A DNA stretch of 11,568 nucleotides, taken from assembly GCA_003024985.2 (NCBI GenBank), contig PXIH01S0015256.1; one strand, 5' to 3'. A program made the translations under genes and the position numbers. Positions 1 to 8,387 of the stretch are shown piece after piece (positions within the stretch are counted from its first letter, which is position 1; every line of letters begins with the position of its first letter). The notes under the pieces were generated by a model. That model was given only the letters and a program-made list of their open reading frames with translations, was not told the origin of the DNA and made no database searches. The stretch is from Euperipatoides rowelli (lineage: Eukaryota > Onychophora > Udeonychophora > Euonychophora > Peripatopsidae).

Positions 1-373
1 ATTAAACAATGATTTAACATGGAAACCTAGAATATTTTGGTATGGGGGGAGGGGAGGATGCCCTGTTAGCCCCCCCTCCAAATTTTATACCCCAATTCAG
101 GGAAAAATAAAGTTAATCAAACATGGAAAGTTATTGATCCAACGTGAACAAATGATTGTGTGATATCATTTGATATAAATTGTAAACATAATGATTAAAA
201 AATATTCAATTCTGTTATTATGTAAAATTTAATAACTTGTCAATAAAGTTAATTTTTAAAAAACATGTATAAAGACTTTAAATAAACAAGACTCTTAATT
301 AAAAAAGGATAAAAAAAGGTTTATTACACTTCTTGATCATTATTAGTGTTGAAGCATAATTATTTATTACTTA
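1..373. other. AT-rich intronic filler with a G-rich spot
   Basis: No exon or mobile element is recognisable. A G-rich stretch at 44-57 (six G, A, four G, A, two G) faces a C-rich stretch near 70-79, so the DNA could form a short GC hairpin or a weak two-layer G-quadruplex. The rest is A/T filler with repeated AATAAAGTTAAT-like words. By position it is probably part of the long intron after exon E. Confidence 0.4.
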
Positions 374-1466
374 GGCTGTGTCTCAAAACGTTTTATCCTG
401 ACTCCCACTCTAGTCTTACACTCACAGTCTCTAATTGGGACAGCTTTGGGTGAGTGTACACTTCTGCTGCAAGGACACCTAGTGAAAGCATTTTAAAGTT
501 TCAAGCAATCTTTGTTGATTGATAATAGTTTATCTTAACAAGAAATGAATGAAGAACAGTTTATTATTATTATTATGATACATTTGTCAATACATCATTT
601 AATTCTTTCAAATTCCATGATAAAAGGTTTAGCTTATCAATACAGTGATTTTTTTTTTATTTCTTTTTTTAAAATTAGAATTTTTCTTGCACTGACAGTC
701 CTGTAGGTCTATTTTTTTCTTTCAATTTATTAAAATCAACGAGAATAACTAACTAGCATATAGATATATTTTAATATAGCCTACTGTAACTATTGAACAT
801 AATATAGTACCGTATCTAAGTATTGAATATTTATATTTCCTAATTGCATTTTTTATTTATTTCAAACTAAATATACTGTAAAATACTACAGATACTGTAT
901 GTTATCAAAAATGAAAAAGTCTGCAAATTCGATAATATGCAAACCAACGGTGTTTTTTTTTTTTAAATATACCATATGTGATATAGATTGAATTCAGTGT
1001 GGATCGGCTGCATGTTTAAGTCAAGCCGTAGGGAAAACTTAAAGCTGTGGACAAGAAATCATGTACGAGACCAACTTTACCGTAACATTCATGTAAGTTT
1101 AATGCTCTGAACCAGCTCTACTGTACCACACATAATAACATAAAAAAATAACATAACTGTTATAATTTCTCAATTATTGCATGTAGTATCAAAAGCAATA
1201 TGATTAATAATTCATTGAAATAAATAAATGTATAAAAAAGCTACTCTTGTCCACTTTTCTCAGATATTTTGCACAGTAAAATCATTTAAATAAAATAGCG
1301 ACATCGGAGAGGACACAACAGTGTGCACAGAGGATACATCGTCGCTCACTCGATGATTTGGTAACTCTCCTCGCTGACTTCGTCAATTAATGAAACAGCC
1401 TCTCTGACGTCATCACCGAGTGAGAGTCGTCAAAAGTGTGCACTCTTGGTGAATTGAGACACGACC
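374..1466. mobile_element. Non-autonomous DNA transposon, TA target duplication
   Basis: The left end GGCTGTGTCTCAA and the inverted right end GGTCGTGTCTCAA form terminal inverted repeats with two mismatches in 13. TA dinucleotides flank both ends (372-373 and 1467-1468). A second pair inside, GAGTGTACACTTCTG on the left (about 452-466) against GAGTGCACACTTTTG inverted on the right, extends the similarity. The two sub-ends are the only GC-rich parts and the middle is AT filler with no long reading frame, so no transposase is encoded. The GTGTCTCAA end with TA duplication resembles ISL2EU-type elements, but I cannot fix the superfamily. It may be a deletion derivative of an autonomous element elsewhere in the genome. 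Confidence 0.72.
1319..1447. repeat. Imperfect palindrome in the right end of the transposon
   Basis: The left arm, about 1319-1356, contains GTGTGCAC, then CGTCGCTCACTCGATGA. The right arm, about 1409-1447, read in reverse contains GTGCACAC, then CGACTCTCACTCGGTGATGA. The arms surround about 50 bp. Subterminal fold-back structure of this sort is common in non-autonomous DNA transposons. Confidence 0.65.
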
Positions 1467-2281
1467 TATTAGTGGAGTTTTAAAAAAAAAATGTGGCTGA
1501 TTGATCATAAATTGTCACACAATCCAACATGATTGATTGTTTTTGCAGAGGCTAATGGGCAAGTTTTCAAAATGTTAGTTGCTTCTTTGGAAATATTATT
1601 ATCATTTTTGGTTTGGTGGCAGATATCAAAATAAGAAAAAATGAGGAATTTGAAATTTTCTAATTCAATTCTCTTCCCTTGACCTCAATTTAAGGCCTGC
1701 ATGCATGGAGTAAATGCAAACATACTGTATTTGTAAATTATCACATGTACACCAGGTGTTTTATTTTAAATAATCTATTAGGTCTTAAAATAACAAAGAA
1801 AATTACACATTCTTCACATGCATGAGAAAATCAGTGCAATTAGACCTGTCTATCTAATAGAACTATTGATTTTCTTTTGCTGTTAAACAAGTTCTATCGT
1901 AATCTAAATCATTAAATAAAATCATTTTTATATTATTATTTTCATAATGACATTATTTAGCCTAATAAAAATAGAAATTAAGAAATTATCTTGCAGTGGA
2001 ATTTTGAAATTTAAAAGGAATACAAGCTTATAAACAGAAATACTCGAATGTAGGAATAAAAAAAAAAAATTGTGGTTTCAGAACATCCTACCGTAGTTCC
2101 ATAGAATAGGTAGCCTATTCGTAGAAACTATGGAGAATCCGTAGAAGATGGTATCCCTGCGCTAGTAATTTGTTAATTACTCACAAATGTTACATACATT
2201 TAATGAAATTATATATTAATAAAATATAATTAATGTGGCAATAAAAATATGTTAATTTAATCAATTTTAAGTATCTAGCTA
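1467..2281. other. AT-rich intronic stretch
   Basis: No exon found. The one clear structure is an inverted repeat at about 2084-2150, listed separately. Short A and T runs and a TAGCCTA word occur, as elsewhere in the window. Confidence 0.4.
2084..2150. repeat. Imperfect inverted repeat centred on GAATAGGTAGCCTATTC
   Basis: The core GAATAGG/CCTATTC (2104-2110 and 2114-2120) is a perfect 7-bp stem with a 3-base loop. CCATAG pairs with CTATGG further out, and CATC pairs with GATG at the ends, with internal loops between. It could be a short fold-back MITE relic. No target duplication was found. Confidence 0.5.
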
Positions 2282-2372
2282 CAGTTACTCGTTTCTTTTC
2301 TTTTGATTGTAACTAGTTATTTCACTCATTACTGGGGAAAGTAACAAGATACCATGTAACTGCCCAACACTG
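2282..2372 (-). mobile_element. hAT-like MITE relic (CAGTGTTGGG end)
   Basis: The right end at 2363-2372 is CCCAACACTG. On the minus strand this begins CAGTGTTGGGCAGTTAC and runs on into a GTTACTTT, AACTAGTTAC pattern. This is the typical end of a widespread family of short animal hAT-like elements whose interior is made of AGTAAC/GTTACT words. The left end is decayed (CAGTTACTCG). Flanks GTATCTAG on the left and GCATCTAG on the right could be a mutated 8-bp target duplication, but they do not abut the ends exactly. A second relic of the same family lies at about 11156-11310. Confidence 0.55.
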
Positions 2373-2384
2373 CATCTAGGCTAT

Positions 2385-2510
2385 AGATACTGTACATGTG
2401 CTGTAATTGTACAAATCAATATATATATATATAATATACTGTATGTATAGCATATACAGTCTATGTGTATATTTATCATACAGTACATACACAGTATACT
2501 GTTTATGGCT
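2385..2510. repeat. AT microsatellite and TACTGTA-type palindrome cluster
   Basis: A (TA)n tract at about 2418-2434 is followed by nested palindromes. TATACTGTATGTA (2435-2447) pairs with TACATACACAGTATA (2484-2498) with a 2-base bulge. ATACTGTAC, CATACAGTAC and CAGTATACTG also lie here. The stretch is likely to extrude hairpins or to mutate by slippage. No gene is seen. Confidence 0.6.
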
Positions 2511-2556
2511 CATGTGCATTTACAAAATATTCCATTTTTTTATTATACAGTATTAA

Positions 2557-3999
2557 AGGTGACACGCAATGGATTTGAACTTTTTTTATCACATATTTTG
2601 AAACATAATGCCTTAAAAAATTGATTCCACTTGTTAAAAAAATTTAAAAAAAAAATTATTTAAGGGGACACTACCATTTACAGAATGAAAAATGATAAAA
2701 AAAATTTCATCTATTGAATTTTGATTTTTTTTAACTAGATAAACTAATCTACTTTCAAAATATTATTATTTACATTAAAAAAATTAATCTATGAGAAAAA
2801 GACAATTTATTAAGATCATATAGTAGTTAAAAGGAAAGATTTATGAAAATAAAACCTGTAAAAGACATTTATGATAGCTTGTAAAAACTTTATCTTTGAA
2901 GCTAGAAAATGTGGAAACGTCTATAATTATGGATGTCTTAAATAAATCACTCTACTATTAATAAACATTAATTCTACAATAATAATGTAATAGGACCTGT
3001 AATGATGTGTAATATATTATTGCCATTCCAAATCCTTTGATATTGTCACAGATAACACTTCCTGTGCTCAATCTGTTTTCTTTCTTTTTTGTGTTGATTT
3101 ATTGATACAGAAGAAAAAAATCATTGTCTTGGCTATTATTATTTCTGATCTAACATTGTGGCAGTGGCAAAGAAACTCCTACAATATGCAAATTGTAGTA
3201 TTGATCAATCAAAGAAAAAAATCAACTAGTTGGTTGGACTTGATTAATTGTAAGTAATTTATTCATCGTTTATGAAAATTCATATACGGTAACATTAAAA
3301 ATGTTCAATTAACGATACTAACTTTATTTAGTGATCAAAATTGTTTATAAATGTCACCTTCTTTTAATAAATCAAATCAATCAGTTTTAAAATTATTTTA
3401 CCTTTTGATTATGAGCTCTTAGTTTAAAGAATACTTCTTTAAATTGCAAATTCCTTTGGCAAGAATAGACTTTTAAAATTTTGAAATAGAACAAGAATTT
3501 GTTTATTCCATGATACTAGAATCTCATACTTATATCTTATTAAATGAAGTACCTTATATTAAAAGGCTGCAATTCCCCCCTTTTTTTTTTCAGTAGGGTA
3601 TTTTGTTATATTGATAGCAGTTGTTTTTATGTCACTGGTAAGAAAAAAACAATTTATTATTATCATTTGAGCTTAACTCGCTCCACATGTGATTTAATAG
3701 CATCCTACTTTACTGGATTTAGCTTTCAATGCATGCTCTAATACTCTGAAAAAATTAACATACCCACCCAAATATCTATAAAACTTGGCGAATAGGATGC
3801 TGGCAAAGTCAAATATGTCTGAAATAGTGACAAAGTGGCTATTGGTAACATCTCCCTAGGGGGATGAGCTAAAAAATGCATTTTGATTAATTTTATTCTA
3901 AATAATTTTTTTTTTTTTGAACAATCGAAATCATTTTTTTAATCATTATTTTTCAAAATAAATTATTTAAAAAATGTTTAAATCCATTGCCTGTACCCT
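2557..3999. mobile_element. TTAA-flanked DNA transposon (Kolobok-like), non-autonomous
   Basis: The left end AGGTGACACGCAATGGATTT and the inverted right end AGGGTACAGGCAATGGATTT share 17 of 20 bases. The similarity continues through an A/T-rich stretch to TTTTGAAA-ATAATG on both sides. Both ends abut TTAA (2553-2556 and 4000-4003). TTAA duplication is shared by piggyBac and Kolobok elements. The AGG start favours Kolobok over piggyBac, whose ends usually begin CC. A second TTAAGGGGACACTACC stretch at 2660-2675 lies just inside the left end. The interior is AT-rich with no transposase seen. The 65-codon open frame at 3544-3741 is low-complexity and unconvincing. Confidence 0.78.
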
Positions 4000-4063
4000 T
4001 TAAGATTATTGCTTATAAATTAAAATTAAAATTTCAGAATGAAAACTACCTTCGGAAACTCAT

Positions 4064-4315
4064 AGGCAAGATTACAGTTTAAGGTTCTCCCAAGAGGATC
4101 GCCATACCAGACGTGCAATAACCCTTTTTTGATAGTTTTATATTTTATTACAATCCTAACCTTAACCTGAACTCCAACTACGTGTGAAATCCACTATGAC
4201 CAACGCTAGGATAATCAAGAGTTGTAATAATCCTTTTTGAAATTAAATTATCGATAATTACTTTTCTGACAAGTCAGCCATCTTGGAGGGGAACCCTAAA
4301 CTGTAATCTAGCCAG
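4064..4315. mobile_element. 252-bp MITE with 5-bp direct flanks CTCAT
   Basis: The left end AGGCAAGATTACAGTTTA and the inverted right end TGGCTAGATTACAGTTTA match at 16 of 18 positions. The similarity runs on to GGTTC(T/C)CC and a looser AAGAGGATCGCC / AAGATGGC stretch. The same five bases, CTCAT, sit immediately outside both ends (4059-4063 and 4316-4320). Inside, CAATAACCCTTTTTT and TAATAATCCTTTTT form an imperfect direct repeat. The superfamily is undetermined. It sits about 70 bp from the donor of exon E and is too short to encode protein. Confidence 0.85.
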
Positions 4316-4389
4316 CTCATATATTACATGAGAACCAAATGATATCCATTATTATATTTACACCATTTCTAAAAACAGAAATTACTAAC

Positions 4390-4474
4390 CTCTTTAATAA
4401 AATCTTCTATTTTTTTAAATGCAGGTAACAGTATAGACTGTATACATTCTTTTCCTTCAGCTTGAAGTTTTTGC
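4390..4474 (-). CDS. DUF885 family protein, internal exon E (last recognised)
   Basis: One base completes the lysine started in exon D and 28 codons follow, reading QKLQAEGKECIQ, then SILLPAFKKIEDFIKE. The acceptor is TTTATTTCAG and the donor is GAG then GTTAGT. It leaves in phase 0. Family knowledge: DUF885 proteins have a helix of the form L...A...I...V/L-x-PA(Y/F)-x-(K/R)-(L/I)-x-x-F at this place, normally followed by an E-Y-L-P-x-(T/A)-R segment. The next exon should therefore begin with Tyr-Leu-Pro or similar. I could not find it in 1-4389, so the following intron is at least 4.3 kb and crowded with transposons. The missing C-terminal half should carry the putative zinc-binding His/Glu residues. 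Confidence 0.88.
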
Positions 4475-4896
4475 CTGAAATAAATACAACTATGAGTTTT
4501 GCTTTCACAAAATATTAAACAGATTTCTATTAAAAAAAAATGTTAGACAAATTTTTTTAAACAACTCTTTTACTATTCAAAATTAAACCGGGGGAAAATA
4601 AATTTCTTATAATATGGATCGACTTTAATATTGCCACCAAAAGATATAATTGCTCCTATACTTTTTCAAAGTTGGCAATAGAAGTTTGAACATTGCAGAT
4701 CTGACAATTCATTCAGACGTTAAAACTGTAGAGAAAGTTATATCACAATATTTCAATAAATAAAAAAAAACTATTTACCACATTGGATTGTAAGCACAAC
4801 AATGTGTACCTGACTGCAGAGAAGATATTCTGGAGCAGTGCATGAGAACTTAAACAAGTACTAGTGAAGCCATCTTGTGGCAAAACTTAAAGTTGG
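4475..4896. other. Intronic stretch upstream of exon E
   Basis: This is the 5' flank of exon E on the minus strand, with the acceptor tract at its start. It is AT-rich up to about 4770. From about 4780 base composition rises, which may mark decayed sequence belonging to the retroelement that becomes recognisable at about 4897. No other feature is seen. Confidence 0.4.
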
Positions 4897-5678
4897 GATT
4901 CCATTGACAACGGGGCCCAATTTATCTCAAGTTTATTTAAGGAATTCTGCAGGAACTGTGGAATCACCCAGACCAAGAACCCTCCCCGGCCTCAAATAGT
5001 TAAGCCGAAAAGTTTGTGGATATTTTTAAGACTCTACTTCTAAAACTACAAAAAGACTTAAAGGTCCCCCTACAAATAAGGCTCAATGAACTCCTATTTA
5101 AATACCAAACCACCCCACAAGTCACCATTGGACTAACCATTGCCAAAATGTTCTTGGGGCGAACGCTGCGCAGCCGACTGCAACGCATAAACTCTCTCCC
5201 AACCATACCCATAAGTAACTTCATAAGAAAATTCACTCAGGGACAACGCATATTCGCCAGATCCTACCACCTAGGAAAATATTCAGACAGATGAGAAATC
5301 GGTACCATCAAGAAAGTCTTAAGTCCAGGCACATATTGGATCCAATTAGAAAATGGCAAGGAAGGGAAACGACATGCCGACGAACTCAGGCCTTGTCATG
5401 TCCCGGCAAACCCCCAAGCCCTCCGTACCAACACACCAAAAGACGAGGCAACGGATTGGACTCACCTTTGTGTAACCACAGACACAGCCAGCGCCCCTGA
5501 AGGAGTATTACCTCAACCGGTGCTTCTCGACCCCCAGTCCCCGCAACCAACCATCAGGTACTCCACACGACCTCGGAGACCCCCGATCGGCTCTCCCTTA
5601 ATTGAAGAAGATAGTAACTGTACTGTATTACATATACAGTACAGTAGACATTATACAGCATGCTACACTGCTTCATGA
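4897..5678 (+). pseudogene. Ty3/Gypsy retrotransposon pol fragment (integrase 3' end), broken
   Basis: The fragment starts in integrase catalytic-core sequence: DNGAQF at 4906-4923 carries the second acidic residue of the DDE triad, followed by FKEFCRNCGI. The frame then shifts near 4990, and the SN...AE block with the third acidic residue follows. Next come LLFKYQTTPQVTIGLTIAK and FLGRTLRSRLQ, the hallmark of Ty3/Gypsy integrases. The C-terminal GTIKKVLSPGTYWIQL and RHADELRP segment follows, then a RYSTRPRRPP tail near 5560-5590. Breaks seen are the shift near 4990, TAA at 5001-5003, and TGA at 5292-5294 where the family usually has tryptophan. There is also apparently a small deletion before DNG. 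GC content is far above the flanks. No gag, reverse transcriptase or LTR is visible. It lies antisense in the intron between exons D and E. Confidence 0.92.
5617..5645. repeat. Perfect 12-bp inverted repeat ACTGTACTGTAT
   Basis: ACTGTACTGTAT (5617-5628) and ATACAGTACAGT (5634-5645) are exact reverse complements separated by TACAT. The repeat sits at the 3' edge of the recognisable retroelement sequence and belongs to the TACTGTA-word class common in this window. Confidence 0.8.
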
Positions 5679-6303
5679 ACTGCCCTTTTGACAATAGAAC
5701 ATTCTATTGTTAATTCAATTATTTTAGACTATGTTCTCAGCCAGACTGGCAAATGTTTGGTTTATAGTTTATTACCCACATTAAAGGCTATTAGTTTCTA
5801 CCTTACCTTGTCAGTGTTCCTATCTCAGTATAGACACATTACTTTGAAATAGTTCTGTGGCCAAATTTAATTAGGAAACAATACTTTAGATGCATCAAGT
5901 AGCTTATTTACATAGCTTAATTTAAATAATATGAGATTTATTTTTGTAATAAGTTTACAATTTTTTGATTTACAATTCTTAAGCTACTTTTCAGAGATCA
6001 GTAAATACCATAAACATTAAAAAAATAGATTTAGAAAAAATAAATAAGGGTTTTCCAAATATTAGTGTCTGCCTGCTTTGTAGAACTTAATAGAAAACCT
6101 GAAATTATTTATTTAATGTGATTACCATACTTTCCCTGTGTAAAGACTATGCAACTTGTAAATATTAATAATCTAACAGAAGCTTATACACAAAAAAAAA
6201 AAAAAAACTAAAAATCAAGATAAAAAATAACAGGGGTATCATAGTAGGCCTATATCTTGAATAGTCCATCCTTAAAAAAAAAATAGTAATTAATTTAACT
6301 CAC
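5679..6303. other. AT-rich intronic stretch
   Basis: No exon or classified transposon is seen. It contains a perfect palindrome ACAATAGAACATTCTATTGT-like structure at 5691-5710 (9-bp arms, 2-base centre), a run of about 16 A at 6192-6207, and a TAGGCCTA word near 6245. Confidence 0.4.
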
Positions 6304-6407
6304 TTTTGATCTGTTGAAATACTGTCAGGCATTGATTTAAATGGTGAATAAAATGCTGATTCTTCAGGAGGCACTTGCAATAGAGAAAACTGCTTCAATA
6401 CTCCATC
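6304..6407 (-). CDS. DUF885 family protein, internal exon D
   Basis: This exon has 34 codons plus two bases. It reads DGVLKQFSLLQVPPEE, then SAFYSPFKSMPDSISTDQ, with a split lysine at the end. The acceptor is CATTTTTAG then GAT and the donor is AAAA then GTGAGT, the strongest donor of the five. It enters in phase 0 and leaves in phase 2. Family knowledge: DUF885 proteins carry a short helix (V-x-x-x-L) followed by an aromatic-proline segment of the form (F/Y)Y-x-(P/S)F...(M/L)P...I before a helix beginning around E-K. FYSPFKSMPDSI fits this closely. The intron after it holds the antisense Ty3/Gypsy fragment. The intron before it holds the hAT-like element and its nested insertions. I see no break in the reading frame. 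Confidence 0.9.
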
Positions 6408-7018
6408 CTAAAAATGCCATTTTTCATTCATGAGCATTTTAATTAAAGTTGATGCAATAGTCATACTGTATCCAATATATCAGATAGTATCAATAATTAA
6501 TGGAAATTGAATTAATGCTGAGATCTTTAAACATGCCATAGAATTGGATCACTTTTTTTTTTTTTAAGATAAAATTGCTAAAAACATTTACATGCCTTTC
6601 CCCTTAATTTTTTTTTTTTTAAAGTTAAGACACAAGAACATTAGCCTTAAATCTGTGATTATATTTAACATATCAGTCATGAATAAAATGGGAAAAACTG
6701 ACATCAAGATTTGCAAACTAAATAATAATAAAAAAACTACTTCACATTACTTCTAAAATTAAAAGATAATTTAAAACAACATGTTATTTCTTTTAAAAAA
6801 AGCCCATAAAGGATATAATATCTATCTTGGATGAGAGAGAATTTATTTACATTATAAAGTTAAAAAAATTGTGAATGCTTTTTTAAAAACATTAAAACTA
6901 CAGTATGTTATTTCAGAAGTGAACATTCTAGACAATTTTTATATTTAAAGTTTAGTACAAAATTAAATTTAAATCAAATAATTTGTATACACTTCAATAA
7001 AATTTATCATATCATTAC
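6408..7018. other. AT-rich intronic stretch
   Basis: This stretch lies between exon D and the hAT-like element. It contains T runs near 6552-6565 and 6609-6620 and A/T filler, and one TACTGTA and one TACAGTA. No gene, exon or terminal repeats are recognised. Confidence 0.4.
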
Positions 7019-7300
7019 CAGTGCACGAATTTCAGGAGTCGACCGGACCACTGATCTTTAATTAAACGTAGTCCATAATATTGTTTAGAAAGGTCCAATA
7101 AAATGCAGATGACGCGGACTGATGCCACTATTCATTTTCATTAAAATTCTTAAGACTGCTAAGCATTGTCAATTTTCTCATTAAAAGAAACAATTTGGAA
7201 GGCTAGGCCTTAACATTGTAGTTAGTTTAATGCTGATTGATATTCAAATTAGTTTTTTTTTTTAATGACAACCAGTGTTATAGATGCAATACGTTTCTTA

Positions 7301-7352
7301 TTTGATGTTCAAATAAATTGATGCAGCAGCATCAATTTGTTTAAACATCAAA
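7301..7352. repeat. 24-bp hairpin inside the hAT-like element
   Basis: Arms 7301-7324 and 7329-7352 are inverted copies with two mismatches in 24, around the 4-base loop AGCA. The central part TAAATTGATGC / GCATCAATTTG is nearly exact. It may be a fold-back feature of the transposon. A small-RNA precursor is possible but unsupported. Confidence 0.8.
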
Positions 7353-7396
7353 ATAATGACAATATGCTGAATTATAATTTAAAATAGGCATATAAC

Positions 7397-7533
7397 CAGA
7401 GGTTGGGAATCTTTTAGCATTTCAAGACCACATGATTGATATATGTCATAAGGCCGTGCACTTTATATGCACCCAAATATCATAAGGCCTTATTTTTCTA
7501 CTCAATAATATTTAAATCTTTTCCCAGCCCTTG
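7397..7533. mobile_element. 137-bp hAT-like MITE nested in the larger element
   Basis: The left end CAGAGGTTGGGAATCTTTTA and the inverted right end CAAGGGCTGGGAAAAGATTTA are similar imperfect inverted repeats of the CAGGGGTNGGGAA type seen in hAT/Charlie-like elements. The interior contains GTGCACTTTATATGCAC (an interrupted palindrome) and two copies of TCATAAGGCC. No clear 8-bp target duplication is visible, so the exact limits are uncertain. Confidence 0.55.
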
Positions 7534-7884
7534 ACAAGGAACTTGGAAGTGGAGATTTTGGTAAAATTCCTGTTGAAATATAGATATTTTCCAGCATAGA
7601 TTAAAACACAATGTGCAAAATGTAGAACATAAATTTGATAATCTGCAGACCTACTATATTAATTATCAAAATTTAAATTTTATTTAACTTGAATATTTTT
7701 ATTGAATAAACTTTAAATGGTTATTAAAAAGTAATTTTTATGAGAATTATAAACCATTTTTAAATTGTAAATTTTATTATGTTTATTTTCTTCTGATTAA
7801 AAAAAAAAAAAGCAAATTTGTTTTAATAGTTTTCCATCTAGCTCTTACTAAAAATATATATATGTATATATTAAGATTAATGTA

Positions 7885-8129
7885 CAGTAAAACCCCTAGA
7901 GTACGAATTAATCTGGACCAAGCCCTGTTTAGACTGTGGAATTGTTCGGATTGTGCAGAATTTCTATATAAACCATTAAAAAAAAAAAAAAATTTCATCT
8001 AATAGGCTGCAGGATGATGGTAGGTCTGAGATCCAGACGCTAGAGTACTAGCGTCTGGTTCTCGGAACTACCATTGTCCTAAAAAAAAAATTTATTTTTA
8101 TTTTTATATTTGGATTGGAGGTTTTACAG
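7885..8129. mobile_element. 245-bp pogo/Tigger-like MITE, TA duplication
   Basis: The left end CAGTAAAACCCCTAGAGTACGA resembles the CAGTNAAACCTC ends of pogo/Tigger elements. The inverted right end CTGTAAAACCTCC pairs with it, with the second base changed. TA flanks both sides (7883-7884 and 8130-8131), as expected for the Tc1/mariner/pogo group. The element lies wholly inside the hAT-like element at 7019-8298, so it inserted later. Its interior contains an A run and the long palindrome at 8011-8080. Confidence 0.7.
8011..8080. repeat. 70-nt near-perfect palindrome (33-bp arms)
   Basis: Arms 8011-8043 and 8048-8080 match at 28 of 33 positions around the loop AGTA. The inner 11 bp, CCAGACGCTAG / CTAGCGTCTGG, are exact. 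It is markedly GC-richer than its surroundings and lies between A-runs. Transcribed from either strand it would form a long hairpin. Confidence 0.9.
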
Positions 8130-8387
8130 TATTTTAAATTAACATTTTTTTCCAATCACTGTGCAAGACAATGTAAAATTTTAGTAAGCTATAATTACAG
8201 TTAATTTTTATAGGTGGTCCACCGGACTACTCCCAAATAGTTTTTAGTGGTCCGTAGACATTTTTAGTGGTCTCGGACCACATGAAATTCGAGCACTGAT
8301 TACTTTCATTAAATGTAAATAATTATTGATGGTTGAATATAATAAGTTACCATAAATATTTTTTGTAAACAATTAGAAAATTATTAC

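Larger units (their letters stand above)
7019..8298. mobile_element. hAT-like DNA transposon carrying two nested MITEs
   Basis: The left end CAGTGCACGAATTTCA and the inverted right end CAGTGCTCGAATTTCA match at 15 of 16 bases. Inside each end lie GGACCACT motifs: one on the left near 7045, and several on the right between 8212 and 8280, read in reverse as GGACCACTAAAAA. CAGTG-type ends with subterminal GGACCAC are typical of hAT families. The bases flanking both ends are ATTAC (7014-7018 and 8299-8303), a 5-bp match where hAT elements usually have 8. That suggests either a 5-bp-duplicating hAT lineage or decay of an 8-bp duplication. Removing the two nested insertions leaves about 900 bp, too short for a transposase, and no long reading frame is present. 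It lies within the intron between exons C and D. Confidence 0.75.

Noticed and set aside
44-57. G-quadruplex at the G-rich stretch.
   Set aside because: Only three G runs, the last of two bases, so only a weak two-layer structure is possible. A hairpin with the C-rich stretch at about 70-79 is as likely.
152-1526. GATTGTGTGA near 154 and its inverse TCACACAATC near 1516, flanking the 374-1466 transposon, considered as outer terminal repeats.
   Set aside because: Only ten bases match, the flanks do not extend the similarity, and the TA-flanked ends of the inner element are better supported.
3544-3741. 65-codon plus-strand open frame containing an exon-like piece (T10 tract, CAG at about 3590-3592, GTAAGA at about 3637).
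   Set aside because: It lies inside the TTAA-flanked transposon on the strand opposite the host gene. The translation is cysteine/serine-rich low-complexity and resembles no family. The splice-like ends are expected by chance next to a T run.
5000-5236. 78-codon minus-strand open frame.
   Set aside because: It is the reverse-strand shadow of the Ty3/Gypsy integrase sequence.
7783-7998. 71-codon minus-strand open frame beginning with a phenylalanine run.
   Set aside because: It spans the left end of the pogo-like MITE and two A/T homopolymers, and the translation is low-complexity.
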